Of a stretch of 64,000 nt of DNA, positions 43,405 through 51,538 are shown in pieces. Position numbers and translations under genes: made by a program. The notes under the pieces were generated by a model. That model worked only from the letters and a program-made list of their open reading frames with translations, did no database searches and was not told where the DNA came from. Source of the stretch: Flavobacterium aciduliphilum (GTDB lineage Bacteria > Bacteroidota > Bacteroidia > Flavobacteriales > Flavobacteriaceae); assembly GCF_003268855.1 (NCBI RefSeq), contig NZ_QLSZ01000006.1, positions 124,001 through 188,000 on the forward strand, in the 5' to 3' direction. Positions within the stretch are counted from its first letter, which is position 1. Each line of letters starts with the position of its first letter.

Positions 43405-45168
43405 TTAATTTAGTTTGTATTCGTAGGGGATTCTTGCTTGAATTCCTTTTTGTTTGGCAAAGGTTTTTACCTGTTGCAAGAGTTGATATGTTTGTGTACC
43501 CAATTCTTCTTTGAGAAGTCGTTCTTTACTTTGTGCTAATCCAAATTTTTCCAAAATGGCACCAAAATCTTTTTCAAATTCTGGGAAATTTTGGGTTCGG
43601 TATTTTTGTGTTTTTCCTAGGTGCGCGGCTTCTTTAATCGCTTCATCCATACCGCCAATGTGGTCAACCAATCCGATTTTTAAGGCATCTTGACCGCTCC
43701 ATACACGTCCTTGACCAATAGCGTCTACTTGTGCAAAAGACAAGTGTCTGCCTGTAGCTACCCGATTTACAAAGATTCCATATACACGTTCCACTCCTTC
43801 TTGTGTAAAACTTCTAAAACTTTCGTCAATAGGTCTAAATGGACTGTATTCCGAGGCATTAGGGTTTGTTTTAACTTGTTCTACAGTAATGCCCATTTTG
43901 GAAGCGAGCTCAGAAAAATTAGGGAGAATTCCAAAAACGCCAATCGAACCCGTGATGGTATTGGATTCGGCAAATATTTTATTGGCATTACATGCAATAT
44001 AATACCCGCCAGATGCAGCATAATCCCCCATAGAAACCACAACAGGTTTGGTTTTTTTTGTCAATTCTATTTCCCTCCAAATCAATTCAGAGGTTAAGGC
44101 ATTTCCTCCTGGGCTATTAATTCTTAAAACAACCGCTTTTACATTTTTATCGTTTCGAATTTCTTGAAGCGAACGACGCATAGAACCTTCTCCAATCGTA
44201 TTGACATCGCCTTCTCCTTCTCCAATTTCTCCTTGTGCATAGATGATAGCAATTTTGTCTTTGGCATCAAAATCTAAATGAGAGGTAGCTACTTTATCGG
44301 CATAATCGGCAATGGAAACGGAGTTGTAGTCTTCCGATGGGTCTACATGAAGTTTTTTCTTAATATCGGCGTGATACACGTCTTCGTAGGCAATTTTATC
44401 TATTAATTTTTCGGCTTTTGCCCCCTCAGGATTTCGTGCTAATAAACCATTAGCAATGTCATTTAGGTGGGTAACACTAATTTTTCGGCTGTTGGCAATG
44501 TCAACCAGTAGTGAATTCCAGATAGACTGCAGTAATTGTGTGGTTTGTTCTCTGTTAGGTTCGCTCATTTTATTGTCTAAAAATGGCTCCACCGCACTTT
44601 TATATTTCCCATGTCTGATGACTTCCATTTTAATTCCCGATTTGTCTTCTAAATCTTTGAAAAACATAATCTCTGCCGAAAGTCCTTTAAAATCTAGTTC
44701 TCCCACAGGGTTGAGATAAATCTGCTGCGCTACAGAACTTAGATAATATTCTTTTTGGGAATAGATATTAGAGTAAGAATAAATAAATTTCCCCGATTTT
44801 TTAAAATCGTCCAATTGATCTCTCAAGGCTTTAATTTGCGCAATTCCCAAATCAGAAGTGGTATTCAAAATGGAAATCCCTTTGATTTTGTCATCTGTTT
44901 TTGCGACTTCTATGGCTTTCAATACATCCATTAAGCCATCGTGTTTTGTTTTGTCGTTAAGAAAAGGCATGTCGTGATAAAGCACTTTTCCTGCATAATC
45001 GTTGTGGATTTTTGATAAGTCTAATTCTATTACACTATTTTTTTTAACGGTTATTTTGTCGTCATCTCCTTTAAAAATAATACTTATTAACACTAAAAAT
45101 AAAAAACCAAAAAGGCAAAAAACAAATAACCCTACAAGAGTTGCTAATACATTTCCTAAAAATCTCAT
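43405..45168 (-). CDS. sppA: Signal peptide peptidase SppA, 67K type
   Basis: A 587-residue membrane-anchored serine protease that degrades cleaved signal peptides. The N-terminal helix spans about residues 5-32. The tandem S49 repeats are both present. The general-base Lys lies in VIRHGKYKSAVEPF and the nucleophile Ser in GDYAASGGYYIACNANKI, followed by NTITGSIGVFGILPN. Length matches the two-domain 67K form. It has its own terminator and is divergent from the folK fusion gene. Confidence 0.95.
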   Translation of the reverse strand: MRFLGNVLATLVGLFVFCLFGFLFLVLISIIFKGDDDKITVKKNSVIELDLSKIHNDYAGKVLYHDMPFLNDKTKHDGLMDVLKAIEVAKTDDKIKGISILNTTSDLGIAQIKALRDQLDDFKKSGKFIYSYSNIYSQKEYYLSSVAQQIYLNPVGELDFKGLSAEIMFFKDLEDKSGIKMEVIRHGKYKSAVEPFLDNKMSEPNREQTTQLLQSIWNSLLVDIANSRKISVTHLNDIANGLLARNPEGAKAEKLIDKIAYEDVYHADIKKKLHVDPSEDYNSVSIADYADKVATSHLDFDAKDKIAIIYAQGEIGEGEGDVNTIGEGSMRRSLQEIRNDKNVKAVVLRINSPGGNALTSELIWREIELTKKTKPVVVSMGDYAASGGYYIACNANKIFAESNTITGSIGVFGILPNFSELASKMGITVEQVKTNPNASEYSPFRPIDESFRSFTQEGVERVYGIFVNRVATGRHLSFAQVDAIGQGRVWSGQDALKIGLVDHIGGMDEAIKEAAHLGKTQKYRTQNFPEFEKDFGAILEKFGLAQSKERLLKEELGTQTYQLLQQVKTFAKQKGIQARIPYEYKLN

Positions 45169-45305
45169 ATCATTAATTTTCCTTAGTTAGTAGTTCAATA
45201 TGATAATTCGTTACAAATCATTTGGTTTGTAAACAAAAAAATAGTTATCAACAGAACGCACAAATATAATTTAATTCTGAAATTCTTTTAGTTATTTTGC
45301 GAGAT

Positions 45306-46445
45306 ATGAATCGACAACATCACATACTGCTTTCTATAGGAACCAATCAAGGAAATCGACTAGAGAATATCGAACAATGTATCTCTAAAATTCATCAAGA
45401 GGTAGGTACTGTAGTGGCAGTTTCCTCTATCTATGAAAGCGATTCATGGGGGTTTGAAAGCGATTCATTTTTGAATTGTGCGCTTTTACTTCACACGCAC
45501 AAAGGGGCACATAAAGTTTTGAAAGGCCTTTTGAAAATTGAGTCTGATTTAGGTAGAACGAGATCTCAAAAAGAAGGATATGAATCAAGAATTATAGATA
45601 TTGACATCATTGCCTTTGATGACGAACAAATTGAGAATCCAAAACTAACGCTTCCGCATCCCCATTATCAGGAGCGCTTATTTGTATTGTTGCCCATGAA
45701 GGAAATTGCTCCTGATTGGGTCTGTCCTCTTGCAAAAAAAACAATAGCTGAATTACTCACAATGTGTCAAGACAAAGGGCGTTGTGTTGTAAAATATCAC
45801 ATAGAAGCACCATTACAAAAATTGCGATTTGACCATGTTAATTATATTGCTATTGAAGGAAATATTGGTGCAGGAAAAACCACACTTGTTGGTAAAATGG
45901 CCGAAGATTTTAATGCAAAAAAAGTATTGGAGCGTTTTGCTGATAATCCTTTTTTGCCCAAATTTTACAAGGATCAAAATCGATATGCGTTTCCCTTGGA
46001 AATGTCTTTTTTAGCCGATCGCTATCAGCAAATATCGGATGACTTGGCCCAATTTGATTTGTTTAAAGATTTTGTGGTGGCCGATTATCATATTTTTAAA
46101 TCATTAATTTTTGCTAAAGTGACTTTAGGCGAAGATGAGTTTCGATTGTATAAAACGCTATTCGACATTATTTACAAGGAAATGCCTAAACCTGATTTAT
46201 ACGTTTATTTATATCAAAATACAGAAAGATTGCTTCAAAATATCAAAAAGCGTGGCCGTGTATACGAACAAGAAATTCCTGCAGAATACCTCGAAAAAAT
46301 CAATAATGGTTATTTAGATTATATCAAAACCCAACAAGGACTTGATGTACTTATTATTGATGTTTCCACACGAGACTTTGTGAAAAATCAGGAAGATTAT
46401 GTTTTTGTATTAGATGAAATTCAAAAAAGAATCACGGCTTTTTAA
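45306..46445 (+). CDS. folK: HPPK (FolK) fused to a deoxynucleoside kinase
   Basis: A 379-residue two-domain protein from the ATG at 45306. Residues about 1-155 are 6-hydroxymethyl-7,8-dihydropterin pyrophosphokinase of folate synthesis (LSIGTNQGNRLENIEQC; SDSFLNCALLL; SRIIDIDIIAF; LTLPHPHYQERLFVLLPM). Residues about 175-379 are a deoxynucleoside kinase of the dCK/dGK type with P-loop EGNIGAGKTTLVGK, ERFADNPFLPKFY, SFLADRYQQI and a lid region ENIKKRGR-like (NIKKRGRVYEQEIP). The arrangement joins folate and nucleotide salvage steps in one chain. From memory such fusions occur widely in Bacteroidota. Confidence 0.92.
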   Translation: MNRQHHILLSIGTNQGNRLENIEQCISKIHQEVGTVVAVSSIYESDSWGFESDSFLNCALLLHTHKGAHKVLKGLLKIESDLGRTRSQKEGYESRIIDIDIIAFDDEQIENPKLTLPHPHYQERLFVLLPMKEIAPDWVCPLAKKTIAELLTMCQDKGRCVVKYHIEAPLQKLRFDHVNYIAIEGNIGAGKTTLVGKMAEDFNAKKVLERFADNPFLPKFYKDQNRYAFPLEMSFLADRYQQISDDLAQFDLFKDFVVADYHIFKSLIFAKVTLGEDEFRLYKTLFDIIYKEMPKPDLYVYLYQNTERLLQNIKKRGRVYEQEIPAEYLEKINNGYLDYIKTQQGLDVLIIDVSTRDFVKNQEDYVFVLDEIQKRITAF

Positions 46446-46456
46446 ATAATTTCTGC

Positions 46457-46993
46457 CTACAAATCTTTTTTTAGTTTTTGAAATAAATCCCAAACCACAA
46501 TTCCTGTACTTACCGATATGTTCAAAGAATGTTTGGTGCCAAGTTGCGGGATTTCAATGCAACCATCACATAATTTTATGGCGTCTTGAGAAACTCCAAA
46601 TACTTCATTTCCAAATACAAGAGCGTATTTTTTGTTTGATTTGGGTATGAAATTATCTAGAAAGATAGCGTGTTCAACTTGCTCGACTGCATAGACCAAG
46701 GTATGTTCTTTTTTAAGATCTTCGATAAGTGTTAAAACATCCTTTTGATATTCCCAAGCCACAGTTTCAGTGGCACCCAATGCCGTTTTATGTATTTCTT
46801 TGTTAGGAGGCGTTGCTGTGATGCCACACAAATAAATTTTTTCGATTAAAAAAGCATCTGAGGTTCTAAAAACCGAACCGATGTTGTGAAGACTTCTGAT
46901 GTCGTCTAAAATAATACTAATAGGTGTTTTTTCAGATTGTTTGAAATCTTCAATCGATTTTCTTTCGAGTTCGTTATTGCTTAATTTTCTCAT
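46457..46993 (-). CDS. TrmH/SpoU family RNA 2'-O-methyltransferase
   Basis: A 178-residue SPOUT methyltransferase from the ATG at 46993; a start 24 bases upstream is less likely because it falls close to the terminator of DUF1573. The three SpoU motifs are visible: NIGSVFRTSDAF, ALVFGNEVFGVS and IEIPQLGTKHSLNISVSTG, the last forming the deep-trefoil-knot SAM site. It methylates a ribose in tRNA or rRNA; the target is not predictable. Convergent with the folK fusion gene. Confidence 0.9.
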   Translation of the reverse strand: MRKLSNNELERKSIEDFKQSEKTPISIILDDIRSLHNIGSVFRTSDAFLIEKIYLCGITATPPNKEIHKTALGATETVAWEYQKDVLTLIEDLKKEHTLVYAVEQVEHAIFLDNFIPKSNKKYALVFGNEVFGVSQDAIKLCDGCIEIPQLGTKHSLNISVSTGIVVWDLFQKLKKDL

Positions 46994-47000
46994 AGTTATA

Positions 47001-47027
47001 TAAAAAAAGCTTCCCATTGAGGGAAGC
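47001..47027 (-). terminator. Terminator after the DUF1573 gene
   Basis: GCTTCCC (47009-47015) and GGGAAGC (47021-47027) form a 7-bp stem with a 5-base loop; the A-run at 47002-47008 becomes a T-run on the minus strand. Confidence 0.8.
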
Positions 47028-47050
47028 CTTTATTGCATATTTTTTGTAAA

Positions 47051-47563
47051 TTAGTTTTTAGGCTCAGTAGCAGCAGGTGTTGGGTCAGGCAATACATTTC
47101 CTTTGATACGTACCACTTTTGTTTCTTGTCCAACAGCGTTTGATTTGATTGTAACTGTTTTTTCAAATTGTCCTACTCTATCAGTTGCATAGTGTACTTT
47201 AATTACTCCTTTTTCACCTGGTTGGATTGGTTTTTCAGGTTTTGTAGGAACTGTACAACCACAAGAACCTTGAGTACTTTCAATTACTAATGGACTAGTA
47301 CCATTGTTTGTAAATACAAATTCTCTTGTTCCTTCTGCATTGTGAGGAATAGTTCCGTAATCAATTGTTTCGTTTTCAAAAACCATTCCAGCTCCTTCAG
47401 CAGCAGGTGTTTTTGTGGCTTCAACTTTTACTGGTGCAGCTTCAACTTTTGCAGGCGCAGCAGCTACTGGTTTTGTTGATTTTTTTGCTTTTCCTTTCGT
47501 TTGCGCGTTAGCAGTAGTTACTCCAAAAGCAACTAACATGGATAAAAACAATATTTTTTTCAT
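47051..47563 (-). CDS. DUF1573 domain-containing exported protein
   Basis: A 170-residue protein with a signal peptide (ILFLSMLVAFGVTTANAQ), a Lys/Ala/Pro/Val-rich linker (about residues 22-57), and one DUF1573 immunoglobulin-like domain: FENETIDYGTIPHNAEGTREF, SPLVIESTQGSCGCTVP and GVIKVHYATDRVGQFEKTV. The CGC pair is the family hallmark. The family is common in Bacteroidota envelopes; function is unknown. Confidence 0.9.
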   Translation of the reverse strand: MKKILFLSMLVAFGVTTANAQTKGKAKKSTKPVAAAPAKVEAAPVKVEATKTPAAEGAGMVFENETIDYGTIPHNAEGTREFVFTNNGTSPLVIESTQGSCGCTVPTKPEKPIQPGEKGVIKVHYATDRVGQFEKTVTIKSNAVGQETKVVRIKGNVLPDPTPAATEPKN

Positions 47564-47590
47564 TTTTTTTTAGTTTATGTTAATAATAGA

Positions 47591-47598
47591 CAAAGCTA
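47591..47598 (-). promoter_or_regulatory. Putative -7 element of the DUF1573 gene
   Basis: TAGCTTTG on the minus strand, 27 bases before the ATG at 47563. Confidence 0.5.
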
Positions 47599-47714
47599 CT
47601 AAAAAAATAAATTAGAGATGTTAATGAGTTGTTAACACTTAAAATTAGGTAAATTTAGATGTAGTTTTTCGGAAATTAAGTACATTCGTAAGCTAAATTT
47701 TAAAGTAAAAATTT

Positions 47715-50336
47715 TTGGGAGCAAAAGAAAAAAGCACAAAGGAAACCCCTTTAATGAAGCAATATAACGAGATAAAAAGGAAATATCCCGATGCTTGTCT
47801 TTTATTTAGAGTGGGGGATTTTTATGAAACTTTTGGAGACGATGCTGTTCGAACGGCCAAAATTTTGGGAATAACTTTGACAAAGCGTGGTGCTGGTTCC
47901 GAGACAGAAACGGCATTGGCTGGATTTCCACATCACTCTATCAATACATACTTACCTAAACTTGTTAAAGCAGGCTTACGTGTCGCTATTTGTGATCAGT
48001 TGGAAGATCCAAAAATGACCAAAACTATTGTAAAAAGAGGTGTAACAGAGTTAGTTACCCCAGGGGTAGCTCTAAATGATGAGGTGTTACATGCCAAAAC
48101 AAATAATTTTTTAGCAGCTTTATATTTTGGAAAAAAAAATATAGGAATATCATTTTTAGATGTTTCAACTGGGGAGTTTTTGACCTCGCAAGGAAACGAA
48201 GAATATATTGATAAGTTGCTGCAGAATTTTCAACCGAAAGAGATTCTTATTCAAAAAGCAAACAAGCTTCAGTTTAAAGATGTTTTTGGGGATGATTTTA
48301 ATGTGTTTTATTTGGAAGACTGGGTGTTTAAGGAAGATTATGCTCGTGAAATATTGATTAAACATTTTCAAACAAATTCATTAAAAGGATTTGGAGTAGA
48401 AGAATTGAGTGAAGGAATTATCGCCTCGGGATCTATTTTGTATTATTTGTCAGAAACCCAACATAATAAAATACAACACATTACAAATATTCAACGACTG
48501 GCTGAGGATGCCTACGTTTGGATGGATCGATTTACCATTCGGAATTTAGAATTGTATCACAGTACCAATCCCAATGCCGTAACGTTATTAGATGTTATTG
48601 ACAAAACACTTTCACCTATGGGGGGAAGGTTGCTCAAAAGATGGTTGGCCTTGCCTTTAAAGGAGTTGGATAAAATTAAAAGCCGACACGATGTGGTTTC
48701 CTATTTTAAAACACACGGCGAGGTCTTGCACAAAATTCAATTTCAAATCCAACAGATTTCTGATTTAGAGCGCCTTGTTTCAAAAATTGCTACGGGAAAA
48801 GTAACGCCACGAGAAGTGGTATACCTAAAGGAATCATTGGATGCCATTATTCCCATTAAAACATTAGCGTTAGAAAGTTCACAAGAAGCTGTCAAAATTC
48901 TTGGAGAGAGTTTACACAGTTGCGATTTGTTGCGTGAAAAAATTCAGAATACAATTATACAAGATGCTCCTGTAGCGGTATCTAAAGGAAATGTGATAGC
49001 TTCTGGAATCCATCAAGAATTAGACGAATTGCGCGCTATTGCCTTTTCAGGTAAAGAGTTTTTAGAAGGTATTGAAAAAAGAGAATCTGAGAAAACGGGA
49101 ATTTCTTCCTTAAAAATTTCCTTTAATAATGTGTTCGGATATTACATTGAAGTTCGAAACACTCATAAAGATAAAGTGCCCTCCGATTGGATTAGGAAAC
49201 AAACTTTAGTAAGTGCCGAGCGTTACATCACAGAAGAGTTGAAGGCGTATGAAACAAAAATTCTAGGAGCGGAAGAGCGTATTTATCAAATTGAAAGTCA
49301 GCTTTTTGAACAATTAATTCAGTGGATAGGGACTTATATCAAACAAGTACAATGGAATGCCAACTTGATTGCCCAGTTGGATTGTTTAACTTCTTTCGCA
49401 CAACTCGCTATCGAACATCATTATGTCCAGCCCATTTTGGATGATTCTTTCGAATTAGAAATTACTAATGGAAGGCATCCTGTAATTGAAAAGCAACTGC
49501 CTGTTGGAACTTCCTACATTGCAAATGATGTCTTTTTAGATCGTGATTCGCAACAAATCATCATGATTACGGGCCCAAATATGTCTGGGAAATCGGCTAT
49601 TCTGAGACAAACGGCTTTGATTGTATTGTTGGCACAAATTGGATGTTTTGTTCCTGCCGATCAGGTTCGTATGGGTGTTGTAGATAAAATTTTTACAAGA
49701 GTTGGAGCTAGTGATAATATTTCAATGGGGGAATCGACTTTTATGGTTGAGATGAATGAAACGGCATCAATTTTAAATAATATATCAGATAGGAGTTTGG
49801 TGCTTCTCGATGAGATTGGTAGAGGAACCAGTACCTATGATGGGATTTCAATTGCTTGGGCAATCGCTGAGTTTTTACACGAAAACCCATGCCGTCCTAA
49901 AACACTATTTGCAACTCATTATCACGAATTGAATGATATGTCTGAGCGTTTGCCAAGAATCCAAAATTATAATGTTACGGTAAAAGAATTAAAAGACACG
50001 GTTCTTTTTTTAAGAAAGTTGGTAAAAGGAGGTAGTGCGCATAGTTTTGGAATTCATGTAGCTAAAATGGCTGGAATGCCTCAAATTGTGATTCAGAAGG
50101 CTCAAAAAATTCTTAAAAAATTAGAAAAAGAACATTCGGGAGAAGCCTTGCATGGGGGAGTTGTAAAAAATAGTTTGGCTCAAGATCAAGAATTACAATT
50201 GAGTTTTTTCAATTTAGACGACCCTTTATTAGAGGAAATTAAACAGGAAATTGTTACCCTTGATATTAATACTTTAACACCCGTTGAAGCATTAATGAAA
50301 CTGAATGAGATAAAACGTATGCTTACAAAAAAATAA
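47715..50336 (+). CDS. mutS: DNA mismatch repair protein MutS
   Basis: An 873-residue MutS1. The mismatch-reading FYE motif is in LLFRVGDFYETFGDDAV near residue 36; the connector, lever and clamp domains follow; the ATPase has Walker A GPNMSGKSAILRQTA, Walker B LVLLDEIGRGTSTYDG and the dimer-contacting ATHYHEL. The TTG at 47715 retains the short N-terminal tail (GAKEKSTKETPLMKQY); the first ATG (47754) would trim 13 residues and is a possible alternative. It recognises replication mismatches together with MutL. Confidence 0.95.
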   Translation: MGAKEKSTKETPLMKQYNEIKRKYPDACLLFRVGDFYETFGDDAVRTAKILGITLTKRGAGSETETALAGFPHHSINTYLPKLVKAGLRVAICDQLEDPKMTKTIVKRGVTELVTPGVALNDEVLHAKTNNFLAALYFGKKNIGISFLDVSTGEFLTSQGNEEYIDKLLQNFQPKEILIQKANKLQFKDVFGDDFNVFYLEDWVFKEDYAREILIKHFQTNSLKGFGVEELSEGIIASGSILYYLSETQHNKIQHITNIQRLAEDAYVWMDRFTIRNLELYHSTNPNAVTLLDVIDKTLSPMGGRLLKRWLALPLKELDKIKSRHDVVSYFKTHGEVLHKIQFQIQQISDLERLVSKIATGKVTPREVVYLKESLDAIIPIKTLALESSQEAVKILGESLHSCDLLREKIQNTIIQDAPVAVSKGNVIASGIHQELDELRAIAFSGKEFLEGIEKRESEKTGISSLKISFNNVFGYYIEVRNTHKDKVPSDWIRKQTLVSAERYITEELKAYETKILGAEERIYQIESQLFEQLIQWIGTYIKQVQWNANLIAQLDCLTSFAQLAIEHHYVQPILDDSFELEITNGRHPVIEKQLPVGTSYIANDVFLDRDSQQIIMITGPNMSGKSAILRQTALIVLLAQIGCFVPADQVRMGVVDKIFTRVGASDNISMGESTFMVEMNETASILNNISDRSLVLLDEIGRGTSTYDGISIAWAIAEFLHENPCRPKTLFATHYHELNDMSERLPRIQNYNVTVKELKDTVLFLRKLVKGGSAHSFGIHVAKMAGMPQIVIQKAQKILKKLEKEHSGEALHGGVVKNSLAQDQELQLSFFNLDDPLLEEIKQEIVTLDINTLTPVEALMKLNEIKRMLTKK

Positions 50337-50350
50337 TAAAAACGTTTTCA

Positions 50351-50371
50351 AGCAATTAGCAATTAGCAACT
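50351..50371 (+). repeat. 7-bp phased repeat between mutS and the tRNA genes
   Basis: Three consecutive heptamers, AGCAATT, AGCAATT and AGCAACT, followed by an A-run, just upstream of the tRNA promoter. Confidence 0.6.
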
Positions 50372-50390
50372 AAAAAATATTAAAAAACCT

Positions 50391-50420
50391 TTGTATAATT
50401 GAATTTAAGTGTTACATTTG
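50391..50420 (+). promoter_or_regulatory. Promoter of the tRNA-Gly/tRNA-Leu pair
   Basis: TTG at 50391-50393, a 19-base spacer and TACATTTG at 50413-50420, a consensus Bacteroidota promoter 47 bases before tRNA-Gly. Confidence 0.8.
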
Positions 50421-50467
50421 CATCCGCAATACAGAAGTAGTATTGTTGCTCTTATAAAAAATGATTC

Positions 50468-50540
50468 GCGAAAATAGCTCAGTTGGTAGAGCGCGACCTT
50501 GCCAAGGTCGAGGTCGCGGGTTCGAGCCCCGTTTTTCGCT
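50468..50540 (+). tRNA. tRNA-Gly (anticodon GCC)
   Basis: A 73-base cloverleaf. Acceptor arm GCGAAAA pairs with TTTTCGC (50533-50539), the anticodon loop TTGCCAA carries GCC, and the T-loop is TTCGAGC. The 3' CCA is not encoded. It is followed after 13 bases by tRNA-Leu. Confidence 0.97.
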
Positions 50541-50553
50541 CTCTTAAAATACT

Positions 50554-50639
50554 GCTCGAGTGGTGGAATTGGTAGACACGCTGGACTTAAAATCCAGTGA
50601 ACAGTAATGTTCGTGCGGGTTCAAGTCCCGCCTTGAGTA
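50554..50639 (+). tRNA. tRNA-Leu (anticodon TAA)
   Basis: An 86-base class II tRNA with a long variable arm. Acceptor GCTCGAG pairs with CTTGAGT (50632-50638, two G-T pairs), the anticodon loop CTTAAAA carries TAA, and the T-loop is TTCAAGT. CCA is not encoded. Confidence 0.97.
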
Positions 50640-50644
50640 CAAAA

Positions 50645-50674
50645 AAGCTTCAAACTAGGTTTGAGGCTTTTTTT
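50645..50674 (+). terminator. Terminator of the tRNA pair
   Basis: AAGCTTCAAAC (50645-50655) pairs with GTTTGAGGCTT (50659-50669), one wobble, with a 3-base loop and a T-run. Confidence 0.85.
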
Positions 50675-50691
50675 ATGCAATTATTTTTCGC

Positions 50692-51057
50692 ATGGGAACC
50701 TTTGTTATAACAAAACGATTAAACGGACAATATAAATATGAATTTGCCTCTCGTAAAGGGAAGGCGATTTTTGTGAGTAATGATTTTGAGTTGCGATTTG
50801 AGTGTGAAGAAACTATCGAACAGTTAAAGAATTCGCTTTCAGAACTTTTTTTTATGAAGTTTAAGTCAAAAAATGGAAAAATGTATTTCAAAATAATCTT
50901 GCACGAAAAAGAGATGGCTGTGAGCAGAAAATATACCACACAATTGTTGATGGAGAAAGGGATAGAGGAAATTAAACGAACTTTGGCTTCTTCAGAAATT
51001 TTAGACTTTTCCTTTGAGAATGAAATATTTCCTCCAGAAGAAGATGTTTTTAGCTAA
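50692..51057 (+). CDS. DUF1508-like (YegP-like) protein
   Basis: A 121-residue soluble protein with two related beta-rich units: TFVITKRLNGQYKYEFASRKG near the start and MKFKSKNGKMYFKIILHEKE in the middle, followed by SRKYTTQLLMEKGIEEIKRT. That second unit follows the DUF1508/YegP pattern of K-x-G-x-Y-F and S-x-x-Y-x-x-x-x-x-x-x-x-x-GI. The function of the family is unknown. The sequence is divergent, so the assignment is moderate. It sits between the tRNA terminator and a bidirectional terminator. Confidence 0.65.
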   Translation: MGTFVITKRLNGQYKYEFASRKGKAIFVSNDFELRFECEETIEQLKNSLSELFFMKFKSKNGKMYFKIILHEKEMAVSRKYTTQLLMEKGIEEIKRTLASSEILDFSFENEIFPPEEDVFS

Positions 51058-51065
51058 TGTTGAAA

Positions 51066-51102
51066 CAAAAAAAAGCTCCTTAAAAAGGAGCTTAATTTTT
51101 TT
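51066..51102. terminator. Bidirectional terminator between convergent genes
   Basis: AAGCTCCTT (51073-51081) pairs with AAGGAGCTT (51085-51093), with A and T runs on both sides, between the 50692 and 51125 genes. Confidence 0.85.
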
Positions 51103-51124
51103 AAATCAGAATTAATAACTCTAA

Positions 51125-51367
51125 TTATTTTTTAGCTGGAGCAGCAGCTTCTGGTTTAGCAGCTTCTGTTTTAGCAGCGTCAGCAGCTGGAGCAGCTTTA
51201 GTTGTATCAGCAGCAGCAGCAGTAGTGTCAGCAGCAGCAGCAGTTGTATCAGCAGGAGCTTCAGTTGCAGTTGTGTCAGCAGCAGGAGCTTCAGTGTTTT
51301 CTGATTGTTTACAAGATACTACAGTTAATGCAGCGATAACAGCTAAACTTAAAAATACTTTTTTCAT
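51125..51367 (-). CDS. Small Ala/Thr/Asp-rich lipoprotein
   Basis: An 80-residue protein with a lipoprotein leader (FLSLAVIAALTVVSC, Cys19) followed by about 60 residues of almost only Ala, Asp, Thr, Pro, Glu and Lys, with repeated APADTTA/AAADTTA units and a Lys-rich end. The DNA is a (GCA/GCT/GCC)-rich tract prone to length change. It looks like a disordered surface or periplasmic tether. Function is unknown. Confidence 0.75.
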   Translation of the reverse strand: MKKVFLSLAVIAALTVVSCKQSENTEAPAADTTATEAPADTTAAAADTTAAAADTTKAAPAADAAKTEAAKPEAAAPAKK

Positions 51368-51404
51368 TTTTCTTAATTATAAAAGGTTAATTATTAATTC
51401 GGAG

Positions 51405-51412
51405 CAAAGATA
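51405..51412 (-). promoter_or_regulatory. Putative -7 element of the Ala-rich lipoprotein gene
   Basis: TATCTTTG on the minus strand, 37 bases before the ATG at 51367. Confidence 0.45.
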
Positions 51413-51538
51413 TAAATTTTTTCAATCGGAAAAATAATTATTTAACTTTTTTTGAAATTTTCTCTTTGAATTCCGATTAAATACATCACAAATTCTGTGC
51501 CAAAAATTAAATTTTAATAAAAAATATATTAAATTACG

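Noticed and set aside
43690..44097. A 135-codon plus-strand frame opposite sppA
   Set aside because: sppA is intact through this region, with its catalytic residues, so the opposite frame is spurious.
50673..50939. An 88-codon minus-strand frame opposite the DUF1508-like gene
   Set aside because: It is the antisense shadow of the forward gene, which has the better domain match and clean boundaries.
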